Shown here one piece after another: positions 8,272-16,523 of a DNA stretch of 64,000 nucleotides. Position 1 is the stretch's first letter. The number at the start of each line of letters is the position of its first letter. This DNA is from JAFGCY01 sp964609245. Its GTDB lineage: Bacteria; 4484-113; JAFGCY01. The notes beneath the pieces were generated by a model. That model was not told where the DNA came from. It made no database searches and saw nothing but the letters and a program-made list of their open reading frames with translations. The stretch lies in the NCBI GenBank assembly GCA_964609245.1, contig CAZSSB010000001.1:1-64000 (forward strand), given 5' to 3'. A program made the translations under genes and the position numbers.

Positions 8272-10106
8272 CCGAACTCCTGTTACAGATCGGGCTCAGC
8301 AACGCGCTGTTTTCGCTGTTGCTGGCCTTCATCGCCCTGGTGCTTGGCCTGGCGTTCAGACGGCCGCAGCTGACCTATGTATTGTGGCTGCTGGTGCTGG
8401 TCAAGCTCCTGACGCCGCCCGTGGTCAGCGTTCCGCTGGCCCCGGCGCTGTGGCAGGCCACGCCGGGCGCTGCTGCGCAGCCTGCGCTAAAGCAGCCCGC
8501 GCTCAGCAGCCCGGGCCTGGTGGGCCCGGCTGAGCCAGCCGACCACGCCTATCTGGCTGGGAGCGGAACCACCGCCTCCCGGCTCAGCACGCGGGCGGTC
8601 AACTGGCTGGCGGCCGCCAGGACCTGGCTGCCGCCGCTGCTCTTGCTCGGATCACTGCTGGCGCTGGCTTGGTCCGCGGTGCGCGTCGCAGGCTTCCACC
8701 GCCGGCTGGCGGCGGAGGCCGAGCCGGCGCCGGCGGAGCTCCAGGGCGTCGCGGCCGCCATCGCGCGGCGACTCAGCCTGCGGCATGTGCCGGGGGTGTA
8801 CACCACCGCGGCTCATTTGTCGCCGCTGGTCTGGTGGCTGCGGGGACGGCTGGCGATCGTGATTCCGGCGGAGCTGCTTCAGCAGCTGGACGCCGGGCAG
8901 CAGCAGCTGGTGCTGGCTCACGAGCTGGCTCATGTCCGCCGGCGGGATTACCTGGTCCGGTGGCTGGAGTGGCTGGCCTGTCTCAGCTTCTGGTGGAATC
9001 CGGTGGTCTGGTGGGCGCAACGCAACCTGCGCGCCGCGGAGGAGATCTGCTGCGACGCGCTGGTGCTGTCCTGCCTGAAGCCGCAGCCACGCTCCTATGC
9101 GAGGTCGCTGCTGGCGGTGGTGGAGTTTCTGGCCTATCCGGCACTGCGCCCGCCTGCATTGGCGAGCCAGATCAGTAGTGGTGGACTCTTTCTTAGGAGA
9201 TGCAGAATGATTGTGTCAGACAACGCGAAACGAACGACAGCGCGCTGGATGCACGCGCTGGTGATTATCCTGGCGATAGTCGTGCTCCCGCTGGGGGCAC
9301 ATCTCTACGCGAAGGGCGAGGCAGAGACAAAGCCGGCCAAAGGTGCAACGGTGAAGAGCGACAAGGCGGTGGCCGGTACCAGCAAGCAGACGGAGGACGA
9401 GTACCTGCAGTCTGTCTGGGCGGGCCTTGAGGACAAGGTTGCGGCCGGCGAGCTGACCCAGGGCGAGGCGGAGGCGCGGCTGGAGGAGATCGAGATGGCG
9501 CTGAAGCTCAGCTCCTGCGCGGCAGCCACCTTCGAGGCCGAACTACATGCGGCCGAGGCCGAGGTGAAGGCCAAGGTGGCAGCCGGTACCATCACCAAGC
9601 AGGAAGCGGAAGGCAAGCTGGCGGAAATCGAGCGCTCGGCCAAGGAGCGCCACCTCGCCCAGCAGGAGACCTACAAGGCCCTGGTGGATGCCTGGGGCAG
9701 GTCGGAGACGCTGATCGGCGAGGGCATGGCGACCTTCGAGGAGGCGGTCCGGGAGTACGAGCACGCCAAGCAGGAGATCCTCACCGAGGCCGACGTGTAT
9801 GCCGGGGCCAGCCAGTACTACCAGGATGCCGTGGAGGAATTCCAGGCGGCCATTCGGGCCGGCGAGATGAGTAACGCCGAAGCCTTCACCAGGCTGTCGA
9901 CGGTGGAGATGGCGGTCTTCGCCAAGGCGTTCATGCAGGCGGAGCAGGAGTACCTGGAGCAGGCCGGGCTCAGTGCCGGGATCGCCAGCGGTGAGACCGC
10001 CGAAAAGCCGAAGGGCAAGGCACAGGCCAAGCAGCAGCAGGAAGCTGAGCAGCAGAAGGCTCAGCAGGAGCAAGAGAAGCAGGCGGAGAAGAAAGCAGAG
10101 AAGTAG
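8268..10106 (+). CDS. BlaR1/MecR1-like M56 metallopeptidase with coiled-coil C-terminal domain
   Basis: A 612-residue membrane zinc protease. Membrane segments lie at about residues 9-30, 36-52, 124-143 and 329-347. The zinc motif is HELAH with His218, Glu219 and His222, and the third-ligand region is AEEICCDALV some 40 residues on. Unlike BlaR1, the region after the last membrane helix is not a penicillin-binding domain. It is a 260-residue, Lys/Glu/Ala-rich helical region with a repeated pattern (KVAAGELTQGEAEARLEEIE and KVAAGTITKQEAEGKLAEIE) and a very polar Gln/Lys tail. It is probably the signal-receiving part, on the far side of the membrane. Its start overlaps the blaI stop. Confidence 0.88.
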   Translation: MTELLLQIGLSNALFSLLLAFIALVLGLAFRRPQLTYVLWLLVLVKLLTPPVVSVPLAPALWQATPGAAAQPALKQPALSSPGLVGPAEPADHAYLAGSGTTASRLSTRAVNWLAAARTWLPPLLLLGSLLALAWSAVRVAGFHRRLAAEAEPAPAELQGVAAAIARRLSLRHVPGVYTTAAHLSPLVWWLRGRLAIVIPAELLQQLDAGQQQLVLAHELAHVRRRDYLVRWLEWLACLSFWWNPVVWWAQRNLRAAEEICCDALVLSCLKPQPRSYARSLLAVVEFLAYPALRPPALASQISSGGLFLRRCRMIVSDNAKRTTARWMHALVIILAIVVLPLGAHLYAKGEAETKPAKGATVKSDKAVAGTSKQTEDEYLQSVWAGLEDKVAAGELTQGEAEARLEEIEMALKLSSCAAATFEAELHAAEAEVKAKVAAGTITKQEAEGKLAEIERSAKERHLAQQETYKALVDAWGRSETLIGEGMATFEEAVREYEHAKQEILTEADVYAGASQYYQDAVEEFQAAIRAGEMSNAEAFTRLSTVEMAVFAKAFMQAEQEYLEQAGLSAGIASGETAEKPKGKAQAKQQQEAEQQKAQQEQEKQAEKKAEK

Positions 10107-10147
10107 CAGCCCCCCCACGGGGGGCGATGACGGCTGACTGAAACGGC

Positions 10148-10190
10148 GGCAGATCCGCAGACCGGCCGCAGCCTGGCCAGCGGGTCTGCC
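10148..10190. terminator. Hairpin between convergent genes
   Basis: GGCAGATCCGC at 10148-10158 pairs with GCGGGTCTGCC at 10180-10190 with one mismatch. It lies between the convergent M56 protease and radical SAM genes and could end transcription from both sides. There is no strong T-tract. A smaller C7/G6 hairpin sits at about 10110-10125. Confidence 0.45.
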
Positions 10191-10235
10191 GCTTGGCGTC
10201 GCCTTGCCGCGGCGTCCCGCGTCACGGTACCGTGC

Positions 10236-11600
10236 TCAGCCCGCGGCGTGGTTCCACAGCAGCTCGGGAATCAGCCGCCGCAGCTCCGCGCAGTGCGGGG
10301 CCGGCGAGCGCAGATCCTCGCCGCAGCTCAGCGCCTCGGCGCGGCAGTCGCCGGCGCACCAGTGCCGGTATTCGCAGCTGCGGCAGCCGCTGCGGCGCGA
10401 GACGTGGCAGACGCCGCGCAGCCGCTGAAACACGGGGGATTCGAGCACCAGGCCGGCGACCGAGTCCGCCGCCACGTTGCCGCAGTAGTACTCCTCGCCG
10501 GTCAGGCTCGGGCAGGGATAGACCGCGCCGTCGGCGTCGATGAACAGCACCTGGCGTCCCAGCCCGCAGCCCGTCTTGCAGCCGGGCTCGCCGCACACCC
10601 TGCTCAGGATCGAGAAGAAGTCGCGCTTCAGCAGCGCCGCCAGTTCGGGCTGCCGCGCCGTCACGCGGCGCAGCTCTCCCCAGGCGGACAGCAGATCGGG
10701 CATCCGCTCGCGCAGCGGCTGGCCGCGGCCGATCAGCCGCAGCGGGATGAAGCGCACCTCGGCCGCCCCCAGCCGCCGGCCCAGTTCCAGGTATGCCTCG
10801 AACAGCGCCGGACCGTCGCAATCGAACACCATGCTCAGGATCACCGGCACACCGGCAGCGGTCAGCGTGGTGATGCCGTCGAGCGCGCGATGGAACGTGC
10901 CCGCGCCGCGCACCTCGTCGTTACTGGCGCTGTCCGGACCGTCGAGTGAGACCTGCACCTCGACGCGCCGCCCGGCCAGCATGCGGGCCAGCCGCGGATC
11001 GATCAACGTGCCGTTGGTGGAGAGCAGCACCGGACGGTCGAACAGCTCTTCGGCAAGTGCCAGGCAGCGCTCCAGCCGCTCGGGATCGATCGTCGGCTCG
11101 CCGCCCAGCAGGCTGAGGGTGGCGTCCGCAGCGAACAGGTGGCGCGCGCCGGCCAGCGCCGCCATCACCGTCTCCACCGGCACCTCGCGGGTGTGGCGGC
11201 CCGAGTTGTAGCACCAGCGGCATCTGAGGTTGCAGCGGTTGGTCAGGTTGTAGGTGATGTTGGCCAGGCTGACCGCCTCGTCCTCGACGGGCCGCTCCTC
11301 GGCCAGCAAACCGCGCCGCTCCAGTTCGCTCAGCGCCGCGGCCGCGGCCCGGCCAAGGTCGGCGGCGGGTGTGCCATTGCCGGCGGCCACCATCCCCACC
11401 GCCGCCTCCGCGCTGCGCGAGCCGTCCAGCAGCCGGATCAGCTCCAGCAGCTCGCGGTCCGCCACGAGCCACTGGGCCGGGCTGTCCCAGACCAGCAGGT
11501 AGCGCCCGCCGCGACGGTCAATACGGGCCGGAGAGGTCACCCGCGGGTGCCCGTCTGTTGCCACGGCTACGCCTGAACTAGTTTCTCGACTTACAGACAT
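10236..11600 (-). CDS. Radical SAM/SPASM peptide-modifying enzyme with N-terminal PqqD-like domain
   Basis: A 454-residue enzyme. Residues about 25-105 resemble a PqqD-type precursor-binding domain (RYLLVWDSPAQWLV, LSELERRGLLAEE). The radical SAM core starts near residue 115 with the cluster motif CNLRCRWC and continues through LLGGEPT and LSTNGTLID. From about residue 335 there is a Cys-rich SPASM region (CGEPGCKTGCG, CPS, CHVSRRSGCRSCEYRHWC, CRAEALSC) able to hold auxiliary Fe-S clusters. This architecture is typical of enzymes that install thioether or C-C crosslinks in ribosomal peptides, or of sulfatase-maturase relatives. It overlaps the CPBP protease gene by 23 bases and is the last gene of a three-gene operon. 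Confidence 0.85.
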   Translation of the reverse strand: MSVSRETSSGVAVATDGHPRVTSPARIDRRGGRYLLVWDSPAQWLVADRELLELIRLLDGSRSAEAAVGMVAAGNGTPAADLGRAAAAALSELERRGLLAEERPVEDEAVSLANITYNLTNRCNLRCRWCYNSGRHTREVPVETVMAALAGARHLFAADATLSLLGGEPTIDPERLERCLALAEELFDRPVLLSTNGTLIDPRLARMLAGRRVEVQVSLDGPDSASNDEVRGAGTFHRALDGITTLTAAGVPVILSMVFDCDGPALFEAYLELGRRLGAAEVRFIPLRLIGRGQPLRERMPDLLSAWGELRRVTARQPELAALLKRDFFSILSRVCGEPGCKTGCGLGRQVLFIDADGAVYPCPSLTGEEYYCGNVAADSVAGLVLESPVFQRLRGVCHVSRRSGCRSCEYRHWCAGDCRAEALSCGEDLRSPAPHCAELRRLIPELLWNHAAG

Positions 11601-12312
11601 CGCGGTCCCTCATGCAGCTCGTCAGCGCCAGGCTGATCAAGGTCACCGGGACGGCCAGCATTAGCGCCCCCGCCACCAGCTCGCCGGGCGCCTCCGCGCT
11701 CATGGTGACGGCTGCTGCGTTCCACAGCATGTGGAAACCGATCGCCCACAGCAGGCCCCGCCTCAGCCGCACAAGCAGGCAGCAGATCAATGACAGAGCC
11801 GCCATCTGCAGCATCACCACCGGGCCGCCGCCGCTGTGCATGAATGCGAACAGCACAGTGATCAGCAGGATCGCCAGCGGCCAGCCCAGGGGTCTGACCA
11901 GCAGCCGGAGCAGCAGCCCGCGAAAGAACAACTCCTCCACCACCGGCACCAGCAGGATCAGCAGCCCACCGGCGTAGAGCGGCGGGATGACGCCGGTCAG
12001 CATGCACCACGCGGCCGTCACCCAGACGGCGATCGCGACCAGCAGCGTGACAAGCGGCCAGTCCGTGGTGCGGCCGCCGTATCTGGCGAGCAGCAGCAGA
12101 TGAGCCACGAGCCCCAGATAGACAATCTCGGTGAACGGGACGAGCTGCGTGGGCAGGTAGGCGACTGCCAGGAGCCTGACCACGAAGAAGGCGGCGAGAC
12201 CCAGGGCGGCCCCGCCCAGCAGCGCCGCATCCTTGTCCCACAGTGCGGCCAGGCTGCCTGGCGGACGCGCTACGCCCGTCGCGATCACTGCCCGTCGCGC
12301 GTCAGCGTCCAT
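11578..12312 (-). CDS. CPBP-family intramembrane metalloprotease (CAAX protease/bacteriocin-processing)
   Basis: A 244-residue membrane protein with about seven to eight hydrophobic segments. All CPBP/Abi motifs are present: EELFFRGLLLRLL (EExxxR), FAFMHSGGG (FxxxH) and GFHMLWNAAA (HxxxN). These residues form the metal site. The ATG at 12312 has AGGTG six bases upstream and is preferred to the GTG at 12321. The gene overlaps the small membrane ORF upstream by 11 bases and the radical SAM gene downstream by 23 bases, so all three are probably co-translated. CPBP proteases beside radical SAM peptide maturases occur in bacteriocin clusters such as skf, where they process or give immunity to the peptide. 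Confidence 0.88.
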   Translation of the reverse strand: MDADARRAVIATGVARPPGSLAALWDKDAALLGGAALGLAAFFVVRLLAVAYLPTQLVPFTEIVYLGLVAHLLLLARYGGRTTDWPLVTLLVAIAVWVTAAWCMLTGVIPPLYAGGLLILLVPVVEELFFRGLLLRLLVRPLGWPLAILLITVLFAFMHSGGGPVVMLQMAALSLICCLLVRLRRGLLWAIGFHMLWNAAAVTMSAEAPGELVAGALMLAVPVTLISLALTSCMRDRDVCKSRN

Positions 12313-12712
12313 CGCGGACACCTGCGGCCGGGTTGTCCCGCACGCTGTAGTGGTAAACCCCCGCAGCGCCGTCGTCAGTCGCCACCGGGAGCGTTGTGAT
12401 GTAGTCGTAGGCAGAGCTGATCGCCGGGAACATCAGCCCCACGACGGCGAGGCAGACGATCACGGCGGTCGCCAGCCTGCGGCGCAACGGCGGCATCGCC
12501 CTGGCCGACCGCAGCAGGATCAGGCCGGCGAAGAACAGCAGTATCAACGGGATGTTGAGGTCGAACAGGGCGGCGTTGTTGGCGGGCGTCGAGGGGGTGA
12601 CTCCGGTGGAGGTCGCGGCTGCCACCACGTCGTGGTTGTCGTAGGCGCTGAGGTAGCCCGCGTGAAGAAAAGCACCGTCGGTCTCGGGCGCGCTGGCCTG
12701 AAAGATCTGCAT
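12302..12712 (-). CDS. Small membrane protein at the head of the radical SAM/CPBP operon, possible substrate
   Basis: A 136-residue protein. The ATG at 12712 has GGGAGG seven bases upstream on the minus strand, a strong site that decides the start against the longer open frame. Residues 1-50 are polar and Ser/Thr/Ala-rich (for example AYDNHDVVAAATSTG), residues about 52-68 and 82-100 are membrane helices, and residues 101-136 form a polar tail. I recognise no family. Its position as first gene, overlapping the CPBP protease gene, suggests a precursor peptide or membrane partner, but it has only one cysteine, so a Cys-thioether peptide is unlikely. The function is inferred from context only. 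Confidence 0.65.
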   Translation of the reverse strand: MQIFQASAPETDGAFLHAGYLSAYDNHDVVAAATSTGVTPSTPANNAALFDLNIPLILLFFAGLILLRSARAMPPLRRRLATAVIVCLAVVGLMFPAISSAYDYITTLPVATDDGAAGVYHYSVRDNPAAGVRDGR

Positions 12713-12989
12713 ATCGTCCTCCCATGCATTTTTCAAGCTGTCTGCCCACCCAGACCCCGCGCGCTGCGATGTTGTTCGCGCGCTGGCGTAGCGATTTGCG
12801 CATCCGGGCGGTCGGCAGACCTTAATACAAAGCGAGATTTCGGGCCATGGAGCAGCCGGTTCCCGGGGCTCAGCGGCCAGGACAGACCTGGCAGTCGCTC
12901 GGAATTGCCCGGTCGTGGTACACTTTGCGTAAGGCGCAGAGATGCGCCCCGGGGATAATGCTGGTTCGGCTGCACGCAGGGAGAGTGTC

Positions 12990-14723
12990 GTGCAGAAAGA
13001 CAGCAACGCGAGGCCAACCTCAGAGGTCGTCGGCTTGGATGTCCTTCGCATCCTCAGCGTGGCGCTGATCGCGCTGTGCATCGCCGCCTGCAGCGGTGAG
13101 CGAACCGCAGGGAATCCGCGCGGACTCAAGCCGGATGCGCCGCGGCTCTATGAGAGAGCAGGGATATGGGCCGCGGGGCTGCCCGCTGCTCCGCGCGCAA
13201 GCGCAGCTGCGACCGGCGCGAACACGGCAGCTGACCGCACGCTGCCCGGCGCGAGTATCTATCGCTTCGACTGGGGCGGGTTTCTGTCCCGAGGAGTCTG
13301 GTTCCGAACGGGACTCCACGCGACCTTCAATCCAGAGGACGGCTCGCCGGCCTATGCCGTCTATACCTTCAGCCTTGCCGGATACGACGGCGAGCCGTAC
13401 ATCGAGCTGGGCTGGCAGTCGCCGCTGCCGGCCGCAGCCGATACCTGGATCGGCCTCAGCGACTGGGCTCGCGGCAGCTGGCGCTGGCACGCCGTCGACT
13501 CCGCCGGCATCGCTGTCACGGCGGGCCTGGACCCCTTCATCGACGAGGACGGCATCATGCTGGTTGTTGTCGCCTACGGCGGCGAGGAGCCATGCACGCT
13601 GGACTGGCTGCGCGTCGGTCCCGCGGATGGCCCCTGGCACTTCGAGACGGTGGCTGAGTCTGCTGATTATCCATACTATGCGCCAATCGTGGCCGGCGAT
13701 GGCGGGGCAGACATGTACGCGGCGTACCTGACAACCGACACTCCAGAGCACTACTACCTCCCGATGATGGCCTTTGCGGGCCGTGAGGATGGGAGCTGGT
13801 CAGGCGAGGAGATCGTGGACCTCTGCCGCAGCACGCCGGCGCTGGCCGTTGACTCGCAGGGAAACCTCCACGTCTGCTACGACGGGCGCGGTGGCGCCGA
13901 GAGTGGGCTCATGTATTACGGCTTCTTCGACGGGGACCAGTGGTCAGACGAGGAGCTTGTGGGTGGAAACAGCAGCGGCATGCCACTGGGAATGCGGCTG
14001 GCGCTGGACAATGAGGACCGGCCGCACCTGGTGTTCGGCCTTGACGACAACGAGATCGTCTATGCCTGCCGGACGGACACAGGCTGGGAATTGACCACCC
14101 TGATAGAAGGGGAGGGCGACTGGAGCGGACAGATCAGTGCCGACATCGTTGTGAGTCCCGGGGGCGCGGCATACGTGTGCTATGCGTTTCCCGGCTGGCC
14201 GGCCTCGCTTACGGTCTTCACCGGTGAGGAGTGGACGTCTCACTACCCGCTTCCATACTTCATTGCCATGAGATCCCCGATCGCCATTGCCGTGAGCCAG
14301 CACGATGTGACTCACGTCTGCCTAAGCCAGCGCATCGAGGGGCATAGCTCGCGGCTGCGCTACTGCTATCTGGAAGGCTGTTCGGGAGGCGGGGTGCCGG
14401 ACTGGCACGAGGAGCAGGTGGATGGGCGGCAGCGGCTGTATGACGAGGTCAGTATCACGCTGGACGCCGCTGAGGAGCCCCACATCTGCTACCAGACCTA
14501 TCGGGACGATGCGCTGAGCGAGCCGGAGGTGCGCTACGCCCGGCGCCTGGACGGGAAATGGGTGAGCGAGCGCGTGACGAATTTGCATCTGCCGGACGGG
14601 GGCCATCCGTTCGTAATGGACAGCGCCGGGCGGCTACACCTGGCGTTCGCCACTGGCTGGCTGACCAACTGGAGCAACGCAGATGAGCAGGGCTTCGGGG
14701 TCGTGTACGCCTGGCGTGAGTGA
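12990..14723 (+). CDS. Lipoprotein with beta-propeller-like repeats, unknown function
   Basis: A 577-residue secreted lipoprotein. GTG at 12990 is chosen because GCAGGGAGA lies seven bases upstream; a frame from 12942 lacks such a site. The signal peptide is VLRILSVALIALCIAAC with the lipidated Cys near residue 33. The mature part contains repeated segments such as STPALAVDSQGNLHVCYDGR, MRLALDNEDRPHLVFG and HPFVMDSAGRLHLAFATGW, about 50-60 residues apart, typical of propeller blades found in many environmental surface proteins. The same phrase type occurs in the large lipoprotein at 16524-20807, so the two may be related. No enzyme motif is visible. Confidence 0.8.
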   Translation: MQKDSNARPTSEVVGLDVLRILSVALIALCIAACSGERTAGNPRGLKPDAPRLYERAGIWAAGLPAAPRASAAATGANTAADRTLPGASIYRFDWGGFLSRGVWFRTGLHATFNPEDGSPAYAVYTFSLAGYDGEPYIELGWQSPLPAAADTWIGLSDWARGSWRWHAVDSAGIAVTAGLDPFIDEDGIMLVVVAYGGEEPCTLDWLRVGPADGPWHFETVAESADYPYYAPIVAGDGGADMYAAYLTTDTPEHYYLPMMAFAGREDGSWSGEEIVDLCRSTPALAVDSQGNLHVCYDGRGGAESGLMYYGFFDGDQWSDEELVGGNSSGMPLGMRLALDNEDRPHLVFGLDDNEIVYACRTDTGWELTTLIEGEGDWSGQISADIVVSPGGAAYVCYAFPGWPASLTVFTGEEWTSHYPLPYFIAMRSPIAIAVSQHDVTHVCLSQRIEGHSSRLRYCYLEGCSGGGVPDWHEEQVDGRQRLYDEVSITLDAAEEPHICYQTYRDDALSEPEVRYARRLDGKWVSERVTNLHLPDGGHPFVMDSAGRLHLAFATGWLTNWSNADEQGFGVVYAWRE

Positions 14724-14788
14724 CCTGAAACGTCACGCGGGCTGTCCGCCGCAGCCAGTGAATGGACCGGACCGGAGTCCCGTGCTGC

Positions 14789-16360
14789 CTACTCGTTCAT
14801 CTCCATGATCGACTTGAACTCGCGCCTGAGCTTCTTGCTGTCCCAGGCCTGGGCGATTGCCGGCTGCAGCCCGAGGGCCTCGATGTTGCGCTTCAGCTTC
14901 AGGTAGCGCACGTCGCTGAGCACGGCGAGCAGCTCGTCTTCGCCGCGCGCGATGTAGGCCGAGACCAGCACCGAGGACAGGCAGATGATCACCAGATTGC
15001 GCTCCTCCTCGCCAGTGCCCAGCTCCTCGACCAGCGGCTGCTCCTGCAGGCGCAGCAGGGTGGGCAGCGGCTCGGGGATGCCCCAGTGGCGGGCCACCTG
15101 CTCGCTGAGCAGCGGCGTGCAGACCCCCCAGTGCTCCAGCTCGAAGGCGAAGCGCTCGGTTTCGAAGGGGATCAGCCGGTACTTCTCATCCGGACCCAGG
15201 TCGGCCATGCCCAGCAGCAGGCTGCCCAGCCTCGCGATCAGCGCCGCCGTCGAGAGCATCGCGTTGTCGGCGGAGCCGGCCTTGAGCGCCACATGGTAGG
15301 CCAGCACCGAGGAGCCGCAGGACCAGCGCTGGACGAATTTGAAGTGGTTCATCGAGTAGCCGGGGTAGCGGCCGAAGATCGCCTCCAGGTGATAGGCGGA
15401 GATGATGATCTGCAGCATGTTGGTGCCCAGCTGGATCGCGGCGCGGTCAATGCTCGTCACCGGCTTGACCTGTCCCTGGGCCGCCGAGTTGGCCACCGCC
15501 AGGATCTTGGCGCACAGCACCAGATCGTGCTTGATCTTGTCGACCAGCTCCCGGGGCGGGATATCCTCGTGCCGCGCGTCGTAGGACACCGGCGGCAGGA
15601 TCAGTTCCTTGATCTGGGGCAGCCAGCGGGCGCGGACATCCTGTGGCAGCTCCTCCCAGCGGGACGGCCGGGCCATTGGTGCAGCATCGCCGCCTTTCGG
15701 GGGCTCCGCTGCCGCCGGCTTCGTGGGCGGCGGAGCGGCAGCCGCGGCACCCGCCGCGCTGCTGGCAGGCGGTGGCCCACCCGCGGCCGCAGCCGGCTCG
15801 GCCGCACCTGCGGCGGCGCCGCCCCCCGCAGTGCGCGCTGGCGGGCTTCCAGCCTGAGCGGCTGGCCTGGGCGGGGCTTTGGCAGCAGGAGGTTGCTCAG
15901 TAGCTGCTGTTGAGGGCTCGGTCGTCGACGCTTCAGCCCTGGCGGTCTGCCGTTCGTCAAGTTCGCGCAGGGTGGAGACGATGCTCGCCTCGCGCGCCGA
16001 CAGCTCCTTGACGGTGCTCTGATGCAGCGCATTGGCCAGGTCTCGCAGTTCACGGACACTCTGTTCAAGCGAGGCGGCCAGCTGGCCATGGGCCGCGTCT
16101 GCTGAGCTGGAGAGCTTGCCGAGTTCCTCCATCACTTCGCCGGCCGAGGAGCCCTGCGCGGCCAGCAGCACCTCTGTGGTCTTGCCCAGCTCCTGACCGA
16201 TGTCTCTGGCCAGAGCCTGGTCTGCCGTGCTCGTGAACTCCCGCAGTTCGCGCACTTCGCGGCTGAGGCGGCCGGCCAGGCTGATCAGGTAGCCCACCAG
16301 TGACGCAGTTGCGACAATTCCGATGAGCGCTGCGGCTCCAAGAATCTCAGCGATCGGCAT
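14789..16360 (-). CDS. Membrane-anchored HDOD-domain protein
   Basis: A 523-residue protein with one N-terminal membrane helix (about residues 6-28), a coiled-coil region to about residue 130, a long Pro/Ala-rich linker (about 135-230) and a C-terminal HDOD domain (about 240-440; DLVLCAKILAVANSAAQG, PVTSIDRAAIQLGTNMLQ). HDOD domains are HD-related but usually lack the metal residues and serve as signalling scaffolds. The ATG at 16360 is preferred because a GGTGGGGG site lies about eight bases upstream; GTG at 16366 is the alternative. The linker and coiled coil suggest the HDOD part is held away from the membrane. The partner is unknown. Confidence 0.83.
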   Translation of the reverse strand: MPIAEILGAAALIGIVATASLVGYLISLAGRLSREVRELREFTSTADQALARDIGQELGKTTEVLLAAQGSSAGEVMEELGKLSSSADAAHGQLAASLEQSVRELRDLANALHQSTVKELSAREASIVSTLRELDERQTARAEASTTEPSTAATEQPPAAKAPPRPAAQAGSPPARTAGGGAAAGAAEPAAAAGGPPPASSAAGAAAAAPPPTKPAAAEPPKGGDAAPMARPSRWEELPQDVRARWLPQIKELILPPVSYDARHEDIPPRELVDKIKHDLVLCAKILAVANSAAQGQVKPVTSIDRAAIQLGTNMLQIIISAYHLEAIFGRYPGYSMNHFKFVQRWSCGSSVLAYHVALKAGSADNAMLSTAALIARLGSLLLGMADLGPDEKYRLIPFETERFAFELEHWGVCTPLLSEQVARHWGIPEPLPTLLRLQEQPLVEELGTGEEERNLVIICLSSVLVSAYIARGEDELLAVLSDVRYLKLKRNIEALGLQPAIAQAWDSKKLRREFKSIMEMNE

Positions 16361-16523
16361 CTTCACACCCCCACCTGTACGTCAAGCGGTCATCAACTGA
16401 GCCGTCGGTCAGGCTGCATGCTTTCCGGCTGACCGATCACGCGGCCACTAGCATCTGCGGTCGATTATACACTGACCGACCGGGTTCGGATACCTTGCAC
16501 CCCGGCCGGCGCGCGGCGTCCGG

